Part shown: positions 1 to 7,017 of the stretch, piece after piece
Numbering within the stretch: the first letter of the stretch is position 1
Layout: each line of letters begins with the position of its first letter
Origin: Kineosporia aurantiaca JCM 3230
GTDB lineage: Bacteria > Actinomycetota > Actinomycetes > Actinomycetales > Kineosporiaceae
Direction: 5' to 3'
Length of the DNA: 64,000 nucleotides
Assembly (NCBI GenBank): GCA_000719025.1
Contig: JODP01000005.1
Coordinates: forward strand, 124,001 to 188,000
Program-made: the position numbers and the translations under genes
The notes under the pieces: model-generated
What the model was told of the DNA's origin: nothing
Seen by the model: only the letters and a program-made list of their open reading frames with translations
Database searches by the model: none

Positions 1-2
1 GG

Positions 3-587
3 ACCGTCCTCGAGCACTCCCTGCGCAGCGCCTACGACAGCCTGATCACCTCCGCCTGGCCCCGCCTCCTGTCCGGATTCCAGGCCGAAACCTCCTGGCG
101 GTCAAGCCTGCTGACCCGCCAGGGCCTGTACGCCGGAATCGCGGCCCTGCATCCCTCGGCCCGCTGGAACGGCCTGACCCTCGAGTCGGACCTGTCCCGG
201 GACATGACGATCCGCTCCGAGGGCCTCGGCGTGATCCTGCAGCCCTCCCTGTACTGGGACACCCTGCTGGCCACCTACCATCCCGACGGCCGCATCGTCG
301 TCATCTATCCGGCCGTCACCCCCCTGGCCCTGCGCGAAAACCCCACTTCGGCGAACCCTCTCAACGTCCTGCTCGGCGCCACCAGGGCCGAGGCCCTGCG
401 CCTGCTCGTCCGCCAGCACACCACGACCGACCTGGCCAAGGCCCTGAGCGTCAGCGCGGCCGCGGCGTCCATGCAGGCGCGGACCCTGCGCGAGGCCGGG
501 CTGGTGGTTTCGCAACGAGAAGGGCGGGCGGTGTGGCATTGGTGCACGGCTCTCGGGCTGGATCTGCTCGCACATGCCGCCGGGTAG
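3..587 (+). CDS. Winged-helix (ArsR-like) transcriptional regulator, 5' truncated by window
   Basis: The reading frame is open from the first bases of the window, so the start lies upstream and only about 194 residues are seen. The last 70 residues (from LGATRAEALRLL to GRAVWHW) form an ArsR-type winged helix: a helix, a recognition helix with SVSAAAASMQARTLREAGL, then a wing ending in an aromatic-rich strand. The preceding region is a mixed alpha/beta domain of unknown ligand, as in actinobacterial two-domain ArsR-like repressors. It runs towards the convergent MFS gene. I infer a DNA-binding regulator; its ligand and target cannot be told from this piece. Confidence 0.7.
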   Translation, partial: TVLEHSLRSAYDSLITSAWPRLLSGFQAETSWRSSLLTRQGLYAGIAALHPSARWNGLTLESDLSRDMTIRSEGLGVILQPSLYWDTLLATYHPDGRIVVIYPAVTPLALRENPTSANPLNVLLGATRAEALRLLVRQHTTTDLAKALSVSAAAASMQARTLREAGLVVSQREGRAVWHWCTALGLDLLAHAAG

Positions 588-663
588 GCCCTCGCGTCGC
601 GGGTACGCCTTCCACTGCCCGGACTGCCCACCGCGGCCTTCCTCTGGCAGTGCTAGGACCGGC

Positions 664-2037
664 TCAGCGCCTCGGCCCCGGATCGTAGGCCGGCGTCCGG
701 ATCACCGGGATCGGGTTGGTGTCCGGGGACGTCCGGCCGGAGTTGGAGTAGTGCCCGACGATCGGGATCGGGTTGGTGTTCATCCCCACCACCGGGAACC
801 GGGTCGGCCGATTGGTCGGCGGCGGCACGTCGTCCCAACCCGACGTCGGCCGGAAGACCCGCACCGGGGGCCCCTGGACCAGCGCCGCGATCAGGGCGAT
901 CACCGCCGCGACGGAGCCCAGGCCGACGGCCACCAGGTTCGGCGAGTTGTAGCCCCAGCCGGCCGCGATGGTCAGGCCGCCGAGCCAGGCACCCATCGAG
1001 TTGGCGATGTTGAAGGCGGCGTGCATCGCTCCCGCGGCCAGGTTCGGGGCCCCTCCGGCCAGGCCGATGATCCGGTTCTGCAGGGCCGGGAAGGCCATCG
1101 TGTTGCAGAACGGGAAGACGAAGACCATGACGGCCGAGGCGATCCGGTTGTTCGCGGCGAAGTAAAAGGCCCCGGCCACGATCACCTGCCCGGCCATCAC
1201 CCCGTAGATCACCCGGCCCACGTCGTAGCGGTCGGCCAGGTGCGCTCCGACCAGGTTGCCGAACGTCATGCCCAGGCCGAAGAGCACCAGCAGCGGGGTG
1301 ATGCTGGACTGGGCGAAGCCGGCCACGCCGGTCATCATCGGGGCGATGTAGCTGAACGTGGAGAAGATCGCGCCGCAGCCGATCATGGCGACCGCCAGGG
1401 CCAGCCAGATCTGCGGATTGCGGAACGCCCACATTTCGCGGCGCAGGTGCGGGGCGTCGGGTGAGCCGGCCGGGATCTGGGGGCTGCGCGGAACGGCCGC
1501 CAGCACCCCGCCCGCCCCGATCAGCTCGATCGCCGCGACCAGGACGAAACCCGGTCGCCAGCCCGCGTGCTGGCTGACGTAGGTGGTGACCGGCACGCCG
1601 ACGACATTGGCGATGGTCAGCCCGGCGAACACCATCGCCATCGCCCGGCTGCGCTGCTCGGCGCTGACCATGGTGGCCGCCTGGACCGAGGCCAGGCCGA
1701 AGAAGGCGCCGTGCGGGAGACCGGACAGGAAGCGCACCACCAGCAGGCTCCCGAAGCCGGGGGCCAGGGCCGACAGGATGTTGCCGACGGCCAGGGCCAG
1801 CACCAGGCCGATGATCAGGCCCTTGCGCGGGAGCCGGACCGAGGCCGCGGTCAGCAGCGGGGCGCCGATCACCACGCCGAGCGCGTAGGCCGAGATCAGG
1901 TGCCCGGCCGACGCGACGCTGACGTGCAGATCGGTGGCGATGCCCGGGAGCAGGCCGAGCGCCGCGTACTCACCGGTGCCCAGCCCGAAACTGCAGATGG
2001 CCAGCACCAGAAGTGCTCGCCGCTGCTGAGCGTGCAT
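664..2037 (-). CDS. MFS drug/metabolite exporter (DHA1 family, AraJ/Cmx-like)
   Basis: The 457-residue protein has about 12 hydrophobic helices over residues 8-395. Its first helix (FGLGTGEYAALGLLPGIA) and the ISAYALGVVIGAPLL motif A/B region are typical of the DHA1 12-TM proton-driven exporters related to AraJ and chloramphenicol-efflux proteins. The start is an ATG with AAAGG upstream. It lies 28 bp downstream of the CBM35-like gene on the same strand, so it is probably the last gene of that operon. Oddity: residues ~400-457 form a hydrophilic tail in which TNPIPI/V occurs twice, backed by a DNA-level repeat. The substrate is unknown. Confidence 0.88.
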   Translation of the reverse strand: MHAQQRRALLVLAICSFGLGTGEYAALGLLPGIATDLHVSVASAGHLISAYALGVVIGAPLLTAASVRLPRKGLIIGLVLALAVGNILSALAPGFGSLLVVRFLSGLPHGAFFGLASVQAATMVSAEQRSRAMAMVFAGLTIANVVGVPVTTYVSQHAGWRPGFVLVAAIELIGAGGVLAAVPRSPQIPAGSPDAPHLRREMWAFRNPQIWLALAVAMIGCGAIFSTFSYIAPMMTGVAGFAQSSITPLLVLFGLGMTFGNLVGAHLADRYDVGRVIYGVMAGQVIVAGAFYFAANNRIASAVMVFVFPFCNTMAFPALQNRIIGLAGGAPNLAAGAMHAAFNIANSMGAWLGGLTIAAGWGYNSPNLVAVGLGSVAAVIALIAALVQGPPVRVFRPTSGWDDVPPPTNRPTRFPVVGMNTNPIPIVGHYSNSGRTSPDTNPIPVIRTPAYDPGPRR

Positions 2038-2065
2038 GTTCGGTACCTTTCCGGGCGTCGGGACC

Positions 2066-2896
2066 TCAGGAGATGGTGAACTGGTCCAGGTCCGGCGCCA
2101 GGCCGAGCGGATTGCTGAAAGTAAGAGTGTTGGAGCCGGTTTTCAGGTCGACGTCCATACTCGTCCAGCCCGGCTGCTTCCAGCCGCCGGTGCCGGCCAG
2201 CGTCAGCTTCTGCGGCGTAGCCCCGTTCACGCTGACGTACAGATTGCGCTGCAGCTTGGTCTCGTAGGCGATGGTCAGCTGACGAGGGCCGTTCCCATCC
2301 GCGGAGAACGGGACGGTCAGGGTGGCCAGCAGGCCGATCCCGACGATGCGACTGCCGGAGGCACAGGTGGCGCACTTGATGCCGGTCACCAGCCAGCGCT
2401 GGTTCCCGGGATCGGTGGCGGCAATGGTCGTCGAGGGGTTCGCGGGCGCGGCCGGTGCGGTGGTTTCGCTCGGAGCAGAGGACGTCGGTGGGGCCTGGGT
2501 GGGCGAGGCCGCCTCGGTCGGTGTTTCCGACGGCGAGGCGCTGCTGGTCGCCGTGGGTGCCTGGGACGGGGTCTCCCCCGGTTGCTGACTGGGGACGACC
2601 GCACTGACCTCGGGAACGCTGGTGGCACTCGGCGACGCGGAGATGTCGCCGGTCGGGCTCGCTTCCGGCGAATCGGTGGACCGGTCGTGGTCCGTGGCCG
2701 GGCCGGCCACGGCCGGGGCGGGTGCGGACGGCGGCTTGTCGGGCAGCACGGTGGGCAGCGCCGGGACGGCGACCGCGCTCAGCGCCACCACCACGCCGAG
2801 GGCGGACATCTGCCAGATCGGCGGTCCGGCCGGCCACAGCCAGGAGGTGGGAAGCGCGGTGAAGGTCCGCGACAGCGCGGAGGATCTCGTTCTCAT
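2066..2896 (-). CDS. Membrane-anchored protein with extracellular CBM35-like domain
   Basis: This 276-residue protein has a short basic N-terminus, one transmembrane helix (about residues 30-50, WQMSALGVVVALSAVAVPAL), a long Pro/Ser/Thr/Ala-rich stalk (about 55-165) and a C-terminal beta-sandwich (about 170-276). The last part has the CBM35/CBM6 look: LYVSVNGATPQKLTL, a Trp-rich GGWKQPGW turn, LKTGSNTLTFSN, and a final Asp before the last strand (LDQFTIS). The ATG overlaps the kinase-like gene's TGA as ATGA, so the two are translationally coupled. I infer a cell-surface glycan binder that may report to the ATPase; the sugar is unknown. Confidence 0.7.
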   Translation of the reverse strand: MRTRSSALSRTFTALPTSWLWPAGPPIWQMSALGVVVALSAVAVPALPTVLPDKPPSAPAPAVAGPATDHDRSTDSPEASPTGDISASPSATSVPEVSAVVPSQQPGETPSQAPTATSSASPSETPTEAASPTQAPPTSSAPSETTAPAAPANPSTTIAATDPGNQRWLVTGIKCATCASGSRIVGIGLLATLTVPFSADGNGPRQLTIAYETKLQRNLYVSVNGATPQKLTLAGTGGWKQPGWTSMDVDLKTGSNTLTFSNPLGLAPDLDQFTIS

Positions 2897-4080
2897 GCCC
2901 GCATCCGGACCTTGATCTCGGTGCCCTCGAGCGGCCCGGTAGTGATGGTCAGGTCCGCCCCGATGTAGGAGGACCGGGAAATCATCCGGACGATCCCCGG
3001 ATAGTCGCCCCCGCGCAGCTCGGCCGGGTCGGCCGGGACGGTGAAACCCCGGCCGACATCCTTGATCACCAGGATCACGGCGTGCCGGCCTTCGGCCAGT
3101 TCCACCCGGGCGTGGGAGGACCGGGCGTGGTCGGCGACGTTGCTCAGGGCATCGTCGGCGATCAGGGCGAGCTGGTGACGGGCGATGACCCGGAGCCAGA
3201 CCGGCATCAGATCGGTGCTCAGGATGGTGCCGGAGTCCTGCTCCCACTCCCGGCACATCCGCTCCAGGGAGTCGGCGAACTCCTCGGCCGGGGCGTTGAA
3301 CCGGACTCCCCGCACCGGAACCTGGGCCTGCTCCACCCCGACCACCAGGTCCCGGGTCAGGGTCCGGGCCAGCTCCTGGGTCAGGGTCGGGCGCGCGCCG
3401 TTGCGGCGGGTCCAGGCCGAGGGCCGGACCGAGGAAACCGGCCGCAGGGTCCGCAGCACCCGCTCGTAGATCTCCTCGACCGGCACCAACGGCTCCAGAT
3501 CCCGTTTCAGCTGGTCCTGTTTCAGCTGGACGAGGGTGAGCGCGGAAGCCCCGGCCGCCACGATCAGCGCGGGCGCGGCGACCAGGGCGACCGTCGTCCC
3601 CATCGGCACGATCTTGTTCTCCAGGAGGACCCAGCAGGTGATGACCGCCTGGACCGCCTGCCCGACCCACAGCGGCGAGCCGTACAGGCCGAGCAGCGCA
3701 CCGGCGAGCGCGGCCGTGCCGACCTGGAAGACCACGTGGATCGGATCACCGGCCCAGACCAGGAAGATCGCCATCGCCACGGCGGAGTCGACCAGGACCA
3801 CCAGCACCCGGGCCGGTCCGGACACCGCGTGCGGGAGGACCGCGATCTCGGCCGCCGAGACCAGGGCGATGATCCCCAGCGGGACCGCGAACCGGCCCGG
3901 TGAGCCGCCGTCCACGAGCGCGATCACGGCATAGCAGAACGCCACGACCAGGCGCGTGGTCAGGATCGCGCGGCCCAGGACGATGACAGACGCGGCCTGC
4001 ACACCCGGCCAACCGGGCGGGATCAGCCGCCCGGAGGCGCCGGGCACCGTCGCAGTGGTACCGGCGACGCTCTGCGACAA
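2893..4080 (-). CDS. Membrane histidine-kinase-like ATPase, phosphoacceptor His not apparent
   Basis: The 395-residue protein has about six transmembrane helices (residues 30-190), a linker, and a C-terminal HATPase domain with N box (LALIADDALSNVADHA) and G1 box (IKDVGRGF). Where NarL-type kinases carry the phosphoacceptor in a LHD motif, this one reads ELARTLTRDLVVGV, with Arg where His is expected. The TTG start is backed by GGGAG nine nt upstream; no ATG exists nearby in frame. No response regulator is adjacent. It may be a pseudokinase or an ATP-sensing partner rather than a classical sensor kinase. It is coupled to the CBM35-like gene. Confidence 0.7.
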   Translation of the reverse strand: MSQSVAGTTATVPGASGRLIPPGWPGVQAASVIVLGRAILTTRLVVAFCYAVIALVDGGSPGRFAVPLGIIALVSAAEIAVLPHAVSGPARVLVVLVDSAVAMAIFLVWAGDPIHVVFQVGTAALAGALLGLYGSPLWVGQAVQAVITCWVLLENKIVPMGTTVALVAAPALIVAAGASALTLVQLKQDQLKRDLEPLVPVEEIYERVLRTLRPVSSVRPSAWTRRNGARPTLTQELARTLTRDLVVGVEQAQVPVRGVRFNAPAEEFADSLERMCREWEQDSGTILSTDLMPVWLRVIARHQLALIADDALSNVADHARSSHARVELAEGRHAVILVIKDVGRGFTVPADPAELRGGDYPGIVRMISRSSYIGADLTITTGPLEGTEIKVRMRA

Positions 4081-4188
4081 GAAGATTCACTCCCGAGGTA
4101 GACGGGTGGATCGGCCGGAGCGAGCCCTCCGCGGTGCTCTACCTCGACACGCGAGAGTGTAGTGCTCTCCGGCCTCTCCTCCAGCAGA

Positions 4189-5262
4189 TCAGTTGCCGCG
4201 CACCAGGTTGACAGCCAGTTGCGGGTCGAACACACCGGCCGCGACGCCCGCCGCGGTCCCGCAGTTGCCGTCCGATTCCCCGGGTGTCTTGATCCACAGC
4301 CGGGCTTCGGGCTGGTTGGCCTTCGGCGTCTGGTTCACTCGCGAGGTGACCCCCAGCCGGCGGCCCCCCGGGTTGCACCAGGTGCCGTTGCTACCAGCGC
4401 CGTTCCGGCTGGTGTCGATCACGTACGGCTTGGTCTTCGCGCCCCGCTTGCGCAGCTGGGCGTTCAGCTTGACGGCGAACGCGTTCTCCTGCGCGGTGGT
4501 GTGGAAGTTCGACACGTTCAGCGAGAATCCACGGACGTTCTTCAGCCCGGACTTGATCAGCCGGCCCGACATGGCCGACGCCGAAGCGTAGTTCGAGTTA
4601 CCGGCGTCCAGGTAGACATAGGCCTTGGGCGCGCTCTTGTGCAGCTGCGCGGTGGCGTAGGTCAGCAGCTTCTGCCGGGTACTGGCCTGCGCTGAGCTCA
4701 GACACTGGAAGTCGGCCAGGGCATCGGGTTCCAGCACCACCACGGCCCGGCGCTGGCCGATTCCGCCAGCGAAACCCTTGATCCAGGTGCGGTACTCGCT
4801 GCCGGCCGTGGTGCCGCCGGCCGACTGACCACCACAGGCATCGCGCCCGGGAATGTTGTAGGCCACCAGGACCGGCGTCTTCCGCTTTTTCGCGGCCGCC
4901 GTGACGTAGCTGTTCACGGCCGGTTTGATGGTGCCCGACCAGGTGCCGAACCACCGGGCCATCGGCTTGGACGACACCCCTGAGCGGATCGCCGCCGCCC
5001 GCGAGTCCGTGCGGTTCTGCGCGACCCAGGTGGCCGGCCCCGACTTCGGATCGACATAGAACGTCATGGTCTTCGGCAACGGCTTGACCGCGGCGGCCGC
5101 GGACACTGTGGCCGCCGCCTGAGCCGATGCCGATGTCGCCGCCGATGCCGATGTCGTGGCCGGCGCGGCGGGACTCGCGTGACCGACCAGGCTCTGGGTC
5201 ACCGCACCGGCAACGGCGAGGGAACTGGCAGCGGCAATGATCACGGTGGTGCGTCGGTTCAC
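4189..5262 (-). CDS. Secreted GH6 cellulase (endoglucanase/cellobiohydrolase)
   Basis: The 357-residue protein has a Sec signal peptide (residues 1-30), an Ala/Ser/Thr-rich spacer to about 60, and one GH6 catalytic domain. Family landmarks are in order: LVAYNIPGRDACGG (the Asp is the presumed general acid), VVLEPDAL, YLDAGNSNYAS, GFSLNVSNF, VIDTSRNG, WCNPGGR and WIKTPGESDG. All expected catalytic-region Asp residues are present. No carbohydrate-binding module is attached, so it is a bare catalytic domain. The GTG start follows AGAGGA. It lies 108 bp upstream of the kinase-like gene on the same strand, which suggests a link with glycan sensing. The expected product is cello-oligosaccharides from beta-1,4-glucan. 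Confidence 0.93.
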   Translation of the reverse strand: MNRRTTVIIAAASSLAVAGAVTQSLVGHASPAAPATTSASAATSASAQAAATVSAAAAVKPLPKTMTFYVDPKSGPATWVAQNRTDSRAAAIRSGVSSKPMARWFGTWSGTIKPAVNSYVTAAAKKRKTPVLVAYNIPGRDACGGQSAGGTTAGSEYRTWIKGFAGGIGQRRAVVVLEPDALADFQCLSSAQASTRQKLLTYATAQLHKSAPKAYVYLDAGNSNYASASAMSGRLIKSGLKNVRGFSLNVSNFHTTAQENAFAVKLNAQLRKRGAKTKPYVIDTSRNGAGSNGTWCNPGGRRLGVTSRVNQTPKANQPEARLWIKTPGESDGNCGTAAGVAAGVFDPQLAVNLVRGN

Positions 5263-5360
5263 GGATCCTCTTCGGTCGGGCCGGGAGTGGGACCGGCCAG
5301 ACTAGGGAGACCGACGTTAGGGCTTCCTCATGCCTTCCTTCAGATCCTCGGGCCCTCAGG

Positions 5361-5939
5361 TCACGGAGTGACCGTCCGCAGTCCGGCGAACACGAATCCC
5401 AGCCGCCGCGCGTAATCGTCCCGGCTCTGCTGATCGCAGGCCCGCACGATCACCCCCCGCTCGAGGATCAGATGGTTCAGGTCCGCCGGCTCCAGATCCC
5501 CCCGCACCTGCCCGGCCGCCTGCGCCTCCCGCAGCAGGGTCTCCGCGAAATCCTGCGCCCGGCAGCACAGTTCGTTCAGCGGACCGGAATCCGGCAGGGC
5601 CCGCATCAGCACGTCGTTGACCGCCGGCTCGTCGAACTGCAGCAGCCAGATCCCGGTCAGGAACTGCTCGAACCGGGCCAGCGGATCACTCACCGACGCC
5701 ACGCTGCTGACCACGTCCTGAATCCGCTCGGCCGCCAAATCGCCGACCACGACATCGATCAGACCCCGCCGGCTCCCGAACCGGTGGTAGATCGTGCCTT
5801 TGCTGACCCCCGCGGCGCGCGCGACCTCTTCCAGAGGAACGGTGAGGCCGCGCGCCCGGAAGACCTGAAGCGCCGCACAGCGGATGCCCTCGGCGTTGCG
5901 CCGGGCATCGGCCCGGCGAGGGCGATCCGCGGTGTTCAC
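5361..5939 (-). CDS. TetR-family regulator
   Basis: The 192-residue protein has the TetR DNA-binding domain at residues 12-60 (GIRCAALQVFRARGLT, then VPLEEVARAAGVSKGTIYHRFGSRRGL) and an all-helical ligand domain. Its GTG start overlaps the DsbA gene's TGA as GTGA, so both genes share a transcript. The C-terminal part resembles the actinobacterial SCO4008/TetR_C group with a Cys pair (ELCCRAQ). A likely target is its own operon through the palindromes at 6743-6794, which lie upstream of the DsbA gene. Ligand unknown. Confidence 0.85.
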   Translation of the reverse strand: MNTADRPRRADARRNAEGIRCAALQVFRARGLTVPLEEVARAAGVSKGTIYHRFGSRRGLIDVVVGDLAAERIQDVVSSVASVSDPLARFEQFLTGIWLLQFDEPAVNDVLMRALPDSGPLNELCCRAQDFAETLLREAQAAGQVRGDLEPADLNHLILERGVIVRACDQQSRDDYARRLGFVFAGLRTVTP

Positions 5940-6622
5940 GCGGGTGCGGCCGAACGGTCCTGCCAGGACAGGTCGAGGGCGCGCTTGAACAGCTCCAGGG
6001 GCTGGGCACCGGAGACCGCCCGCTTGTTGTCGAACACGAAGAACGGCACCCCGGTGATCCCGAGCTGCTGCGCCGCCTCGATGTCGGCCTGGAAGTCGGC
6101 CTCGTGCGCGCCGCTGACCAGCACCTGAACCGCGGCGGCCCGGTCGAGCCCGACCTCGGTGGCCAGATCGGCCAGCACCGCGTGGTCGGAGACGTCCAGG
6201 CCGTCGGTGAACTCGGCCCGGAACAGGCGCAGCACCATCTCGTGCTCGCGCCCCTGGGTCTTGGCGAAGTGGATCAGCCGGTGCGCGTCCCGGGTGTTGG
6301 CCACCAGGGCCTGGTCGAACCGGTAGTCCAGGCCGAGCTCGGCGCCCCGCGTCTGGAACATCTGGTGCGAGGCCTTGACCTGGGCCATCGGGAAACCCCG
6401 CCGGTTGGCCAGGTACTCGTAGGTCGGCATGGTCTCGGTGACGTCGGGGTTGAGCTGGAAGCTGTGGTAGCGAACCTGAATTGAGGACGCTTGGGGAGAC
6501 TCACCGACGGCCTGCTGCAGGGTCGCGTCCCCCAGGTAGCAGAACGGGCAGACGACGTCGCTCCAGACATCGACGGTGATCGGCTCGGCGGCGGGACCGA
6601 AGGCGCTGGCCATCAGATACAC
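5936..6622 (-). CDS. DsbA-family thiol oxidoreductase (FrnE-like)
   Basis: The 228-residue cytoplasmic thioredoxin-fold protein has the DsbA CxxC centre near the N-terminus (WSDVVCPFCYLG), a helical insertion over residues 60-170, and the cis-Pro loop (GITGVPFFVFDNKRAVSGAQP) near residue 200. There is no signal peptide, so it belongs with the FrnE/2-hydroxychromene isomerase-like group rather than periplasmic DsbA. The start may be the GTG at 6622 or the ATG at 6613; GGACGGGG upstream fits either. It is followed by the overlapping TetR gene. A role in thiol redox stress or in natural-product tailoring is plausible. Confidence 0.87.
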   Translation of the reverse strand: MYLMASAFGPAAEPITVDVWSDVVCPFCYLGDATLQQAVGESPQASSIQVRYHSFQLNPDVTETMPTYEYLANRRGFPMAQVKASHQMFQTRGAELGLDYRFDQALVANTRDAHRLIHFAKTQGREHEMVLRLFRAEFTDGLDVSDHAVLADLATEVGLDRAAAVQVLVSGAHEADFQADIEAAQQLGITGVPFFVFDNKRAVSGAQPLELFKRALDLSWQDRSAAPA

Positions 6623-6742
6623 ACCCCGTCCGGACCGCAGACATCGCCGTCTTCCGCCGTGGTGAGCATCGTCAGGGACATGAGGACCGGAGGGACGGTG
6701 GCCGTGTCCCCGGCCGGGGCGGCCTCAGCGGCCTGCGCAGAA

Positions 6743-6794
6743 CTTGACTCCATGGTCAAGAAGCCTGAACCATCTTGACCCTGCCGTCAAGATG
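6743..6794. promoter_or_regulatory. Two helically phased CTTGAC-N6-GTCAAG palindromes
   Basis: Palindrome 1 is CTTGAC (6743-6748), six bases, GTCAAG (6755-6760). Palindrome 2 has 9-bp perfect arms, CATCTTGAC (6771-6779) and GTCAAGATG (6786-6794), again with a six-base spacer. Their centres are 31 bp apart, close to three helical turns. They lie upstream of the minus-strand DsbA-TetR operon and directly before the plus-strand quinone-oxidoreductase remnant, so they look like operators of a dimeric regulator (TetR, MerR or MarR class). Confidence 0.65.
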
Positions 6795-6795
6795 C

Positions 6796-7017
6796 CGCCC
6801 GAGGGACGACCGGCTCACCGACGGACGCAGGGTGGACGTCGTCCTGGACGGCATCGGGGGCAGTTTCACCGGTCCGGGGCTCAGCGTGCTGAACCCGGAC
6901 GGGACCCTGATCAGCATCGGGTACGCCGCCGGCACGGGCGTCCACGGCTTCCGGTTCGCCCTGTTCAGCGCCGAGAGCGGGTTCTCAAGACCCTCGGCCG
7001 GGTGGACCAGGCGCTGA
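6796..7017 (+). pseudogene. Remnant of zinc-type quinone oxidoreductase / alcohol dehydrogenase
   Basis: The translated frame contains RVDVVLDGIGGSFTGPGL then LNPDGTLISIGYAAGTG, which is the second half of the Rossmann domain of MDR-superfamily quinone oxidoreductases (compare the intact copy at 20715-21683, DLLLDGAGGSLGSQG). The N-terminal catalytic fold and the nucleotide-binding glycine motif are missing, no start is credible, and the end overlaps the 3' end of the GGDEF-EAL gene. This is a decayed fragment, probably left from a gene once controlled by the adjacent palindromes. Confidence 0.7.

Noticed and set aside
4081..4188. Alternative GTG start at 4090 for the kinase-like gene
   Set aside because: That start belongs to a different frame that does not encode the membrane/ATPase protein.
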